A stretch of 64,000 nt of DNA from Kitasatospora sp. MAA4 (lineage in GTDB: Bacteria; Actinomycetota; Actinomycetes; Streptomycetales; Streptomycetaceae), in contig NZ_JARZAI010000001.1 in the NCBI RefSeq assembly GCF_029893355.1, forward strand, positions 372,001 to 436,000. The letters are read 5' to 3'. The notes beneath the pieces were generated by a model that saw nothing but the letters and a program-made list of their open reading frames with translations, was not told where the DNA came from and ran no database searches. Position numbers and translations under genes: made by a program. Below are positions 8,913 through 17,254 of this stretch, piece by piece (position 1 is the first letter of the stretch; each line of letters opens with the position of its first letter).

Positions 8913-10811
8913 ATGCCGAGTTCGACACCACGTGCAGGCGAGAGCCTCGCAGAGACATACCCCCACGTAGCAGCGGAATGGCACCCCGACAACATCCTGC
9001 TCCCGAGCCAAGTCAAGCCGAAGTCCTCCAAGAAAGTTCGCTGGCTCTGCAGATTTGACGAGGGCCATACCTGGGAGACAACGCCAGCCGCCCGAACCTC
9101 AGGCGGAACAAATTGTCCATTATGTGCATTTTCAGGACGATCTCGGATTGAGGTGGAACTGGCGCATGAGATCGACTACTTACTCGGATGCGGCGTTGAG
9201 ACGTCTGAAGTCACTGGAGCCGCACAGAGCTGGGATTGCGACGTCGTCATCCATGCCCGTAGGGTCATCGTCGAATACGACGGGTATCGCTATCACCGAA
9301 GCGCCGAGGCCCAAGAGAGAGATCATCGAAAGATCCACGACCTGACCGCAAGCGGTTGGATCGTCGTGAGGGTGCGCGAGCACGGCCTCGCCCAGATCGA
9401 TTCACAAAATGTGATGCTGCCGCAGTATGCAAGAACCAAGGCTATTGCCGATGCAGTGCTAAATCGCATTGCCGACCTGACTGGCCCAATTGACGGCCTG
9501 GGCAACTATCTCAACGCCACCGAAGCTAAACGCACCCAAGAAGCCGCCGAGTGGATACTTAGAGAGCGCGCGGCGCTCAGAAGCCAGTGGATCAACATGG
9601 TCAGGCTTACCGGCTCATATTTTGCCAAGCATTCCCGTCTGCCGCAAAAGGGGCACATCCTGGCCTCTGGCCATGCCATCGGCGCGTGGGTTGCAAAGCA
9701 GCGCTCAGACTTCGCTCGCCGGCGATTGGCACCTTGGCAAGTGGAGATGCTCAACGGGATGCCTGGGTGGGAATGGAATGGCTACCCTGGATTCAACGTC
9801 ATGCTGCAGGCATTGACCTCTTGGACGGAGGAGGCCGGGGTTGCGTCCCCATCCAAGGACACCATGCAGGATGGGCTTCCGATCGGGCCGTGGGCGGCGC
9901 AGCAACGCACACGCTACAAGCGTGGAACGCTCAAGGAAGACAGGCGCCAGCGCCTTGAGGCCCTCCCAGGCTGGTCGTGGTTCCCAAGAAGCGATGAGTG
10001 GGAACGCAAGCTTCGCCTCGCCCGCTTGCACGTCATCCATTGCGGTGACATGAATATGCGATCGGACCATGTCTGCGACAATGGCGAACCTCTCGGGCTC
10101 TGGGTCGGCTACCTGCGCACGCGGTACCGGGTGGCGAAGCTCACCAGCCAGCAGATCCATGAAGTGGAAGTTCTCCCGGGGTGGACTTGGAGCCCGGACG
10201 GCGAACGTCGCGCGCAGATGGTTGCTCTCTTGCGCGCGTTTGAAGCAGAGAACGGGCATGCGCGCGTGCCCTATCATTACCGCACTGACGACGGTACCCA
10301 GTTGGGGATATGGGTTTCCGATCAGCGAAAGCTGCATTCGGCGAGAATCATGCCCAGATCAGACCGCCTGCAACTTGAATCACTTTCGGGGTGGACGTGG
10401 TCTGTTCCTGATGCCATATGGGAGGAATACGTTGCGGCAATGCTGGAATTTTCAGACGCAAATGGCCATTGCCGCGCTACTCGCACTCAGGAACTCCATG
10501 GATTGCCGATCGGCGAATGGCTCGCTAAGCAGCGCGCCAGTGTCAAGTCCGGCAAAATATCGGCCGATCGGAAGGCTCGCCTTGAGTCGCTTCCGGGCTG
10601 GACCCTGAATGTATTTGACCAAGCATGGGAAATTTGGTTCTCCCTTCTTGAGGGCTATATGCAGAAGCACGGAGGGGCGGTGCCGCCGGAATCATATGTG
10701 ACTCTGGACGGCCGGCGGCTCGGCTTGTGGGTGCGGGAGCAGAAAAAGCTCATGCGTGAAGGGCGACAGCGGGCAGACCGACGCCTACGCCTTGATCCTC
10801 TCTTGGATTGA
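8913..10811 (+). CDS. Zinc-ribbon / Vsr-DUF559-like nuclease / six helicase-associated (HA) repeats fusion protein
   Basis: A 632-residue protein in three parts. Residues about 10-70: treble-clef/zinc-ribbon like the 'probable zinc-ribbon' family (VAAEWHPDNILLPSQVKPKS, C...GHTWETTPAARTSGG, then CPLC). Residues about 75-180: a restriction-like nuclease core, CDVVI, then RRVIVEYDGYRYHRS and RDHRKIHDLTASGWIVVRV, resembling Vsr or DUF559 folds (D...ExD). Residues about 215-632: six roughly 70-residue HA repeats, each with a form of LGxWVxxQR and ending LExLPGWxW. HA domains usually follow superfamily-2 helicases, but no helicase is present here. The ATG at 8913 has no good ribosome binding site, so the transcript may be leaderless. 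Codon usage is visibly more AT-rich than the flanks, suggesting transfer. Defence or mobile-element nuclease is inference. Confidence 0.8.
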   Translation: MPSSTPRAGESLAETYPHVAAEWHPDNILLPSQVKPKSSKKVRWLCRFDEGHTWETTPAARTSGGTNCPLCAFSGRSRIEVELAHEIDYLLGCGVETSEVTGAAQSWDCDVVIHARRVIVEYDGYRYHRSAEAQERDHRKIHDLTASGWIVVRVREHGLAQIDSQNVMLPQYARTKAIADAVLNRIADLTGPIDGLGNYLNATEAKRTQEAAEWILRERAALRSQWINMVRLTGSYFAKHSRLPQKGHILASGHAIGAWVAKQRSDFARRRLAPWQVEMLNGMPGWEWNGYPGFNVMLQALTSWTEEAGVASPSKDTMQDGLPIGPWAAQQRTRYKRGTLKEDRRQRLEALPGWSWFPRSDEWERKLRLARLHVIHCGDMNMRSDHVCDNGEPLGLWVGYLRTRYRVAKLTSQQIHEVEVLPGWTWSPDGERRAQMVALLRAFEAENGHARVPYHYRTDDGTQLGIWVSDQRKLHSARIMPRSDRLQLESLSGWTWSVPDAIWEEYVAAMLEFSDANGHCRATRTQELHGLPIGEWLAKQRASVKSGKISADRKARLESLPGWTLNVFDQAWEIWFSLLEGYMQKHGGAVPPESYVTLDGRRLGLWVREQKKLMREGRQRADRRLRLDPLLD

Positions 10812-10877
10812 AAGAGGGCTGCAGGTGATGGGTGGCAATATCAGTTTCATGGTCACCACTTCCGGGAGGGCGGAAAG

Positions 10878-11090
10878 GTGGTCGCCGGACCCGGTGGCGC
10901 GATGATCGATGAGGTAGGCGTCATCATCAGTGACCTGACCGTGCGCACCACCTGCCGTGGCGACGGCATGGTCGGCATCGCTGTCCAGTGCAACGATGTT
11001 GACGAGTGGTACACCCTCCAAGGCAGCCCCACCGCTGTCCCCGATGGCCACCTGGAGGGCTATCACCACCACGTCCTCAAATGCCGTTGA
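10878..11090 (+). CDS. Small hypothetical protein
   Basis: A 70-residue frame starting GTG with GGAGG about 8 nt upstream; an internal ATG at 10902 is an alternative. The sequence (ISDLTVRTTCRGDGMVGIAV, WYTLQGSPTAVPDG, YHHHVL) is composed like a folded beta-rich protein and resembles small conserved hypothetical proteins of streptomycetes. No function is assignable. It follows the HA-repeat gene by 66 bp and ends before a terminator hairpin. Confidence 0.6.
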   Translation: MVAGPGGAMIDEVGVIISDLTVRTTCRGDGMVGIAVQCNDVDEWYTLQGSPTAVPDGHLEGYHHHVLKCR

Positions 11091-11137
11091 AGTCGGCCGC
11101 GAAGCCGGCGCAACGCCCCCGCAATAGCCCGGCTCGC

Positions 11138-11167
11138 AGGCAGCCCGAACCGCAGTTCGGGCCGCCT
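11138..11167. terminator. Hairpin between convergent genes
   Basis: The stem GCCCGAAC/GTTCGGGC with loop CGCA is extended by GGC/GCC beyond one mismatch. It sits between the convergent genes at 10878-11090 and 11191-11811. Confidence 0.55.
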
Positions 11168-11190
11168 GTCGCTGGCTGTGTGCGTGTCGG

Positions 11191-11811
11191 TCAGCCCTGC
11201 AGCCAGCTGTTGCGGAAGTTCTTCACCGCCTCGGGGTCGCTTGGAGCCTTGGCCGCCATCAGCACGGCGAAGGCGGCCTCCTCGACGGCCCTAAGCCACA
11301 GCTCGCCGTCGTAGGCGGCATGGTCAGTGTTGAACAGGCGCTTGCCGATGACTTCCGCGACGGCCGTCCGGCCTTCCGCGGCTAGAGTCCGGATGGCATC
11401 GAGGATGTTCCCGGCCAGCGCGGTCTCATTCGGGTAGGTGAAGGTGAGTCGGATCCAGCCCTCGATGTTCCCGCCCGCCAGGTACAGGCTGCCGTCTCCG
11501 GCACGCTGGACTTCGAGCCAGAAGCCCGGGTCCTCTTCATCCCCGAGGGCGGGCAGGACTGCGAAGAGCGCGAGTAGGCGCTGGTTCGCGGCGATGACGC
11601 TGGGCTGCGCCGCAGTGATCGCCGACAACCGAAGGACGTGGTCCACCGTGAGCTTGGACAGTTCCGTGTCCGGCGGACAGTTGAGGTTCTGCTCAGCGGC
11701 GTGCTGGCGCAGTTCGTGGCCGTCGTCGTAGGTGTACGAGGTCAGCAAGGTTTTCCCCTCCCGAACGATGGTTGCGCGGTGGCCGCTTAGCCCGTACGGC
11801 CGCTCAGACAC
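11191..11811 (-). CDS. Hypothetical protein
   Basis: A 206-residue soluble protein not recognised as any family. The N-terminus is beta-rich (YGLSGHRATIVREGKTLLTS), then helical, with FWLEVQRAGDGSLYLAGGNI and a C-terminal helical region (AVEEAAFAVLMAAKAPSDPE). No signal peptide, membrane span or known catalytic motif. It lies alone at the boundary between the defence island and the conserved chromosome. The start at 11811 could shift downstream; the coding signal is clear from the third-position GC bias. Confidence 0.65.
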   Translation of the reverse strand: MSERPYGLSGHRATIVREGKTLLTSYTYDDGHELRQHAAEQNLNCPPDTELSKLTVDHVLRLSAITAAQPSVIAANQRLLALFAVLPALGDEEDPGFWLEVQRAGDGSLYLAGGNIEGWIRLTFTYPNETALAGNILDAIRTLAAEGRTAVAEVIGKRLFNTDHAAYDGELWLRAVEEAAFAVLMAAKAPSDPEAVKNFRNSWLQG

Positions 11812-11944
11812 TGCCCGCTTGGCCGCGCAGTCAAAGCCAGCTTGCGGTGTCTGATTGTCAGTGAGCTGCCCGGCTTCCGTCCGGGGGCACGTGCTGTGCG
11901 GTCGGCAAAGGGGTTGCCGGGCGCCGATGTCTTGCCGATCCTCG

Positions 11945-12919
11945 TTAGCGGGTGGCGGCGAGGGTGTCGAGGAGGCGGGTGAGGGAGGTGCCGAGGCCCC
12001 AGCGGGTGGTGAGGGCTTCGAGGGTCATGGGGTCGAGGGGTTCGGTGGGGAGGATGGGGTCGAAGGTGGGGAGGGGGACGTCGGTGGCGACGCGGACGAC
12101 GGTGGGGGCGACGTCGAGGTAGGGGGCGCCTTCGAGGATGTTCTTGCGGCGGGCCGGGGTGAGCTTGGAGAGGGGGTCGGCGGCGGCGGCGCGGATGCCG
12201 GCGAGGTCGCCGTACTCGCGGATGAGTTGGGCGGCGGTCTTCTCGCCGATGCCCTTGACGCCCGGGAGGCCGTCGCTCGGGTCGCCGCGCAGGGCTGCCA
12301 TGTCGGCGTACTCGGTCCCGGTGACGCCGTACTTCTCGAGCAGGGCGGCCTCGTTGATGACCTCGGCGTTGCCGACGCCCTTGACCGGGTAGATGACCTG
12401 CACGCCGCGGGCGTCGTCGACGAGCTGGAAGAGGTCTCTGTCGCCTGTCACGATCAGGACGCGCGCGGGTTGGTAATGTGCAGTCTCCCGGTCGCCGGTG
12501 ACGATCCCGACGGGACCGGTGGCGCGGGCGGTGAGGGTGCCGATGACGTCGTCGGCCTCGTAGCCGGGGGAGCCGATCCGGGCGATGCCGAGGGCGTCCA
12601 GGACCTGTTCGATCACCGGGACCTGGGGGGAGAGGGTGTCCGGGATCTCCTCCTCGCCCGCCGTCCCCTCGGGGGCCAGTCGGTGGGTCTTGTAGGTGGG
12701 GATGAGGTCGACGCGCCACTGCGGGCGCCAGTCGGCGTCCATGCAGGCGACCAGCTGGTCGGGGTGGTGGTCCTGGACCAGCCGGGTGATGAAGTCGAGC
12801 AGGCCCCGGACGGCGTTCACCGGTTGGCCGTCCGGGGACTTCAGGGACTCCGGGACGCCGAAGTAGGCGCGGAAGTAGAGGCTGGCGGAGTCGAGGAGCA
12901 TCAGTCGGGGTGCGGTCAC
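11945..12919 (-). CDS. 5'-3' exonuclease (FEN/ExoIX family)
   Basis: A 324-residue stand-alone flap-endonuclease-type 5' nuclease of the kind conserved in actinobacteria beside DNA polymerase I. Visible features: LLLDSASLYFRAYFG (first acidic residue), GYEADDVIGTL and GDRDLFQLVDDA (metal-binding acidic cluster), PSDGLPGVKGIGEKTAAQLI (helix-hairpin-helix DNA binding) and a C-terminal domain. GTG 12919 begins TAPRLMLLDS and fits the family; a GTG 18 nt upstream is also possible. Odd: an extra segment of about 17 residues (ETAHYQPARVLIVTGDR) precedes the conserved GDRDL, so VTGDR appears twice. The insert carries rare codons (ACA, AGA). Activity may or may not survive. Confidence 0.88.
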   Translation of the reverse strand: MTAPRLMLLDSASLYFRAYFGVPESLKSPDGQPVNAVRGLLDFITRLVQDHHPDQLVACMDADWRPQWRVDLIPTYKTHRLAPEGTAGEEEIPDTLSPQVPVIEQVLDALGIARIGSPGYEADDVIGTLTARATGPVGIVTGDRETAHYQPARVLIVTGDRDLFQLVDDARGVQVIYPVKGVGNAEVINEAALLEKYGVTGTEYADMAALRGDPSDGLPGVKGIGEKTAAQLIREYGDLAGIRAAAADPLSKLTPARRKNILEGAPYLDVAPTVVRVATDVPLPTFDPILPTEPLDPMTLEALTTRWGLGTSLTRLLDTLAATR

Positions 12920-12949
12920 CCGCCGATCATCCCGCACCCCACTGACAAA

Positions 12950-13798
12950 TCAGGGCAGTCGTACCGCCGCGCCGCTGACCCGCACCCGCGGGTCGCCGGT
13001 GCGCAGTTCGACGTGGAGCAGGCCGGGGCTGCCGAGGTCCTCGCCCTGGTGCAGGGTCAGGACGGTGTCGCCGGGCGCCTGGCCGAGCTCGCGCAGGTAC
13101 GCGCCGAACGCGGCGGCCGCCGCGCCCGTCGCCGGGTCCTCGACCACGCCGCCGACCGGGAACGGGTCGCGGACGTGGAAGACGGTGGCGCTCTCCCGCC
13201 AGACCAGCTGGAGGGTGATCAGCTGGTGTGCCGTCATGAAGGCGGCCAGCCGGTCGAAGTCGTACGCCAGGTCCGCGAGCCGCTGCCGGGTGGCGGCGGC
13301 CAGCACCAGGTGCCGGGCGCCGGCGTAGGCGAACCGCGGCGGGAGCGAGGGGTCGAGGTCGGCGGGCTGCCAGTCCAGGGCGGCCAGCGCCTCCTGGAGG
13401 TCGGCCGGTTCGACGTCCAGGACGTGCGGCTCGACGCTGGTCAGGGTGGCGCGCAGGACGCCGTTCGGGTCGGCCGCCACGGTGACCGGGACGGTTCCGG
13501 AGCCGGTCTCGAAGACCAGGTCGCCGGGGCCGGTCAGTTCGGCCATCGCCACCGCCGCGGCGACCGTGGCGTGGCCGCAGAACGGCACCTCCATGGCGGG
13601 CGCGAAGTAGCGCACGTCGTAGTGGCGCGGGCGGCCCTCGCGGTCCGCGGTCAGGAAGGCCGTCTCGGAGTAGCCGAGTTCGGCGGCGAGGGCCAGCATC
13701 TGGTGGTCCGTCAGGCCGGTGGCGTCCGGCACCACGCCCGCCTTGTTGCCGCCGTCGGGGGTGCTGGTGAACGCGGCGTACCGCAGGACTGTCGTCAT
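12950..13798 (-). CDS. PhzF-family isomerase/epimerase-like protein
   Basis: A 282-residue PhzF-fold protein. Diagnostic segments are GYSETAFL (with the family's catalytic Glu), FAPAMEVPFCGHATVAAA and VVEDPATGAAAAAFGAYLRE. PhzF enzymes isomerise dihydro-hydroxyanthranilate in phenazine synthesis, but most family members, including isolated copies like this, have unknown substrates, and no phenazine genes are nearby. The ATG at 13798 (MTTVLRYAAF) is preferred; the frame extends further upstream into low-quality sequence overlapping the transporter stop. It follows the CDF transporter gene by 10 bp and is probably co-transcribed with it. Confidence 0.88.
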   Translation of the reverse strand: MTTVLRYAAFTSTPDGGNKAGVVPDATGLTDHQMLALAAELGYSETAFLTADREGRPRHYDVRYFAPAMEVPFCGHATVAAAVAMAELTGPGDLVFETGSGTVPVTVAADPNGVLRATLTSVEPHVLDVEPADLQEALAALDWQPADLDPSLPPRFAYAGARHLVLAAATRQRLADLAYDFDRLAAFMTAHQLITLQLVWRESATVFHVRDPFPVGGVVEDPATGAAAAAFGAYLRELGQAPGDTVLTLHQGEDLGSPGLLHVELRTGDPRVRVSGAAVRLP

Positions 13799-13808
13799 GG
13801 TCGGGCTC

Positions 13809-14846
13809 TCAGTGGGTGTGCGGCCCGCTGCGGTGGACCGGGCCGTGCGAGTCGGCACAGTGCTCACCGGTCAGGAACTCGGTGGCGTCGGTGATCTGCA
13901 GCAGATCCTGGTCGTCGTCCTCGCCGACGTGATCCACTTGCAGCGTAGCGTGGGTGATTTTGTAGTCGTCGCGCAGGCGGCGCTGGAGGTCGCGCCGGAC
14001 GGCGTGGCAGTCGCCGCCGGGGGCGACCAGGATGTGCGCGGAGAGGGCCGGCTGGCCGGAGGTGATCTCCCAGACGTGCAGGTCGTGGATCTCCACCACG
14101 GCGGGGCCGGCCACCAGTTGGTCGGCGAGCGCGTCCGGGTCGATGCCGGCGGGGGCGGCCTCCAGGAAGATCCGGCCGGAGTCCCGGACCAGCCCGTACC
14201 CGGCCCGCAGCATCAGCGCCACCACGATCAGCGAGGCGATGGCGTCCGCCCGCAGGAACCCGGTGGTCAGCATGATCGCGCCGGCCACCGCGGTGGCGAT
14301 GAAGGCGTAGAGGTCGGTCAGCACGTGCTGGAAGGCGCCCTCGACGTTGAGCGAGCTGCGGTTGGCCTTCGACATGCACCAGGCCGCGCCGATGTTGACC
14401 ACGATGCCGACCAGCGCCGTGACCAGGACCAGGCCGCCCTCGACGTTCGGCGGCGAGATCAGCCGTCCGATCGATTCGTAGCCGAGCCAGGCCGACAGCA
14501 CCAGCAGGGTGACGCCGTTGGCCTGCGCGGAGAGGATCTCGGCCCGCTTGAGGCCGTAGGTGAAGCCGCCGCGGGCCGGCTTGGCGGCCAGCCGCATCGC
14601 GACCAGTGCCAGCACGATGGAGACCGCGTCGGTCAGCATGTGCGCCGCGTCCGAGATCAGCGCCAGCGACTGGGCCGCGAAGCCGACCAGCACCTCGCCG
14701 AGCATGAAGACCACGATCAGCGCGAGCGCGCTGGTGAGCCAGCGCCGGTCGGCGTCGGCGGCCACCGCGTGCGAGTGGCTGCCGTGCCCGTGACCGTGGT
14801 CGTGGTGGGCAGGCGCGTGATCGTGATCGTGGGCGTGGTCGGCCAT
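13809..14846 (-). CDS. Cation diffusion facilitator (CzcD/ZitB-like zinc transporter)
   Basis: A 345-residue inner-membrane CDF exporter. The N-terminus is His/Asp-rich (HAHDHDHAPAHHDHGHGHGS), a typical metal-loading segment. Six membrane spans follow, with the paired metal site SLALISDAAHMLTDAVS in helix 2 (HxxxD) and HVLTDLYAF in helix 5. The C-terminal cytoplasmic domain (VVEIHDLHVWEITSGQPALS) is the usual dimerising ferredoxin-like fold. The ATG at 14846 has GGAG 9 nt upstream. It exports Zn2+ and possibly Cd2+/Co2+ in exchange for protons. First gene of a likely two-gene operon with the PhzF homologue. Confidence 0.93.
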   Translation of the reverse strand: MADHAHDHDHAPAHHDHGHGHGSHSHAVAADADRRWLTSALALIVVFMLGEVLVGFAAQSLALISDAAHMLTDAVSIVLALVAMRLAAKPARGGFTYGLKRAEILSAQANGVTLLVLSAWLGYESIGRLISPPNVEGGLVLVTALVGIVVNIGAAWCMSKANRSSLNVEGAFQHVLTDLYAFIATAVAGAIMLTTGFLRADAIASLIVVALMLRAGYGLVRDSGRIFLEAAPAGIDPDALADQLVAGPAVVEIHDLHVWEITSGQPALSAHILVAPGGDCHAVRRDLQRRLRDDYKITHATLQVDHVGEDDDQDLLQITDATEFLTGEHCADSHGPVHRSGPHTH

Positions 14847-15009
14847 CGCGGTCGTCTCCTGATCGCTGAGAGAGGTCAAGGACGGGGGAGCCCTGCAGGG
14901 AGAGTGAACCCCAGATCGGAGGAAGATCCAAAGGCTGCACTGGTGACCGTTGTCGTTCCCTTCTGGGACGTTTTCGGTGCCGCTGTACAGGCGCTTTGTG
15001 AACCCAACG

Positions 15010-15015
15010 TATACT
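15010..15015 (+). promoter_or_regulatory. Candidate -10 element for the SDR gene
   Basis: TATACT, within AACGTATACTG (GTATAC palindrome), lies 41 bases upstream of the SDR start. No matching -35 is obvious at 17-18 bp, so recognition may depend on an activator. Confidence 0.3.
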
Positions 15016-15055
15016 GCTGATCGCTTTCCGTGACGGAATTGTCGAAGGAGGACCG

Positions 15056-15850
15056 ATGCCCCACAGGTCGACGGACACCGTGGTCTGCCGCCGCCTGGTC
15101 GGCCGGACCGCGGTGATCACCGGCGCCGGCAGCGGCATCGGTCTGGCCGCCGCGCACCGGCTCGCCGCCGAGGGCGCGCGGGTGGTGGTGGCCGACATCG
15201 ACGAGCCGGCCGGGCGGGCGGCGGCCAAGGCGGTCGGCGGGCTCTTCGTGGCCACCGACGTCACCGATCCGTACATGGTCGAGGCGCTCTTCGACACCGC
15301 CTACGAGACGTACGGCAGCGTGGACGTCGCCTTCAACAACGCGGGCATCTCGCCGCCGGAGGACGACTCCACCCTGACCACCGAGTTGGCGGCCTGGCAG
15401 CGCGTGCAGGAGGTCAACCTCACCTCGGTCTACCTCTGCTGCCGGGCGGCGCTGCCCTACATGCGGCGGCACGGGCACGGCTCGATCATCAACACCGCCA
15501 GCTTCGTGGCCCGGATGGGCGCCGCCACCTCGCAGATCTCCTACACCGCATCCAAGGGCGGGGTGCTGGCGATGTCGCGCGAGCTGGGCGTGCAGTTCGC
15601 CCGCGAGGGCATCCGGGTCAACGCGCTCTCGCCGGGGCCGGTGGACACCCCGCTGCTGCGCGAGCTCTTCGCCGCGGACCCGGTGGCGGCGGCCCGGCGC
15701 CTGGTGCACATTCCGCTCGGCCGCTTCGCCCGGCCCGAGGAGATCGCCGCGGCGGTGGCATTCCTGGCGAGCGACGACTCCTCGTTCATCACGGCCTCCG
15801 AGTTCCTGGTGGACGGGGGAATCTCGTCCGCCTATGTCACGCCGAACTAG
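15056..15850 (+). CDS. Short-chain dehydrogenase/reductase (FabG-like)
   Basis: A 264-residue classical SDR with the NAD(P) fingerprint TGAGSGIGLAAAHRL, VVVADIDE after beta-2 (an Asp here suggests NAD+ preference), NNAGIS, the catalytic Ser in INTASF, the YTASKGG active-site Tyr/Lys, and NALSPGPVDTPL. The C-terminal FLVDGGISSAYV resembles 3-oxoacyl-reductase-like oxidoreductases. Strong ribosome binding site (AAGGAGG) 5-6 nt before the ATG. Divergent from the CDF transporter gene. Substrate cannot be told from sequence; in streptomycetes such genes often accompany amine or amino-acid catabolism. Confidence 0.92.
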   Translation: MPHRSTDTVVCRRLVGRTAVITGAGSGIGLAAAHRLAAEGARVVVADIDEPAGRAAAKAVGGLFVATDVTDPYMVEALFDTAYETYGSVDVAFNNAGISPPEDDSTLTTELAAWQRVQEVNLTSVYLCCRAALPYMRRHGHGSIINTASFVARMGAATSQISYTASKGGVLAMSRELGVQFAREGIRVNALSPGPVDTPLLRELFAADPVAAARRLVHIPLGRFARPEEIAAAVAFLASDDSSFITASEFLVDGGISSAYVTPN

Positions 15851-15855
15851 GCCGT

Positions 15856-15887
15856 GTCCCGTCACTCCGGCGCCGGGGTGACGGGAC
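15856..15887. terminator. Hairpin terminator after SDR gene
   Basis: GTCCCGTCAC(t)CCGG pairs with CCGG(g)GTGACGGGAC, nearly perfect over 15 bp, starting 5 nt after the SDR stop. Confidence 0.65.
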
Positions 15888-15971
15888 TCTCACCGTAATC
15901 TCATCCGAAATGGCCCGATTGCGCGGCTCAGTTGATATCGCGTTTATCTGTCTGCCCATACATTTCTTGCT

Positions 15972-17201
15972 GTGAGCGACGCGAAGATCCCGGCCGGGTG
16001 GTACCCGGACCCCCAGGACACGACCAGTGACCCCCGGCCCGAGCGCTGGTGGGACGGCAGCGGCTGGACGGCCACCACCCGTCCGGTCGCCCCGAACGAC
16101 GACACCGCAGGCAGTACGGACGCCGAGGACACCGCCGTGCTGAGCAGCACCGGCACCGTGCTCGAGGGCGAGGTGCTGCACAGCGGCCCGACCGTGCGCT
16201 TCCCGGAGGCGCCCACCGAGGCGATCCCGCCGATCGACGGCCCAGCTGAGGACGCGATCGACTGGTCGCAGCCGGTGGCCCGCAAGCCCTCCCTGTTCAA
16301 GCGGATCTCCAAGCCCGTGCTGGTCGCGGCGGCGGTGGCCGGCCTGCTCGGCCTGGCGGTGGGCTCCGGCGCCACCTACCTCGCCGTGCACAAGGACGGC
16401 AGCGTGCAGGCGGCTCCGGCGGCGGCTCCGCAGAACGCCGCACCGCCCCTGCACAAGCGCGGCGGCGGTACGGGCGGCGGCGCCGGCGGTACCGGCGGCC
16501 TCCCGGGCTTCCCGGGCCTCCCGGGCCAGGGCGGCTCCGGCGGTGCGGGTGCCAGCGGCGGCGGTTCCGGCTCGATCCCGGGGCTGCCGGGCTTCCCGGG
16601 GCTCGGCGGCTCGGGTGGCTCCGGCGGCTCGGGCGCGAGCAACCTCGCCGTCGACGTGATCAACAAGATCCAGCTGCCGGTGCCCTCCGGCTGGAGCGGC
16701 GGCACCGGTGACGACGGCAGCGCGGTGCTGTCCATCGGCACCTACACCTGCCCGGGCTCCGGGCCCTCCGGCGGTAGCGGCGGCGCCGCCACCTCCACCT
16801 GCTCGCTCGGCGGCGCGAACACCGGCCAGCTGAAGGGCACCGACCCGCAGGCGGCCGCCAAGTCGGACATCACCGTGGCGGCCAACGACTCCTACCCGAA
16901 CAGCAAGTCGCACACCGAGCTGAAGTCCGAGGCGGTGACCGTCGACGGCCGCAGCGGCTACCTGGTCCGCTGGAAGGTCTCGGCCTCGCAGGGCAACGAC
17001 GGCTACGTCGAGACGGTGGTCTTTCCGACCGCGGACGGCAAGAGCCTGATCTCCCTGCACCTCGGCTTCGACATCGCCGCCAAGGCGCCGGACGTCTCGC
17101 TGATGGACACCATCGTCCAGGGCGTCACCGACTTCACGGGGACGCTCCCGGGCGGCGGCGGCGCAGGCGGCGGCTCCGCGAGCGGCGGCACCAGCACCTG
17201 A
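15972..17201 (+). CDS. DUF2510 membrane protein with Gly/Pro-rich collagen-like linker
   Basis: A 409-residue membrane-anchored protein. Residues 6-35 form a DUF2510 domain (PAGWYPDP...RWWDGSGWT). A cytoplasmic acidic linker and one transmembrane helix (PVLVAAAVAGLLGLAVGSGA) follow, then an extracytoplasmic Gly-rich stretch with collagen-like GLPGFPGLPG repeats and a C-terminal globular domain of about 170 residues with Cys pairs (TYTCPG, STCSLGG) that could form a disulfide. GTG at 15972 has no ribosome binding site; TACATT ends 7 nt before it, so the mRNA is probably leaderless. Function unknown; DUF2510 proteins are common actinobacterial membrane proteins. Confidence 0.85.
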   Translation: MSDAKIPAGWYPDPQDTTSDPRPERWWDGSGWTATTRPVAPNDDTAGSTDAEDTAVLSSTGTVLEGEVLHSGPTVRFPEAPTEAIPPIDGPAEDAIDWSQPVARKPSLFKRISKPVLVAAAVAGLLGLAVGSGATYLAVHKDGSVQAAPAAAPQNAAPPLHKRGGGTGGGAGGTGGLPGFPGLPGQGGSGGAGASGGGSGSIPGLPGFPGLGGSGGSGGSGASNLAVDVINKIQLPVPSGWSGGTGDDGSAVLSIGTYTCPGSGPSGGSGGAATSTCSLGGANTGQLKGTDPQAAAKSDITVAANDSYPNSKSHTELKSEAVTVDGRSGYLVRWKVSASQGNDGYVETVVFPTADGKSLISLHLGFDIAAKAPDVSLMDTIVQGVTDFTGTLPGGGGAGGGSASGGTST

Positions 17202-17219
17202 CCTCCCGTCAGCGCATAC

Positions 17220-17246
17220 GGGCCCGGCCGGACCACGGCCGGGCCC
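17220..17246. terminator. Bidirectional terminator between convergent genes
   Basis: Perfect 11-bp GC stem (GGGCCCGGCCG / CGGCCGGGCCC) with a 5-nt loop, located between the DUF2510 gene and the convergent PLP-enzyme gene. Confidence 0.7.
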
Positions 17247-17254
17247 GCAGCTGT

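Noticed and set aside
11855..13894. 679-codon plus-strand open frame
   Set aside because: Antisense shadow of the exonuclease and PhzF genes (Gly/Val/Glu-rich, no domain).
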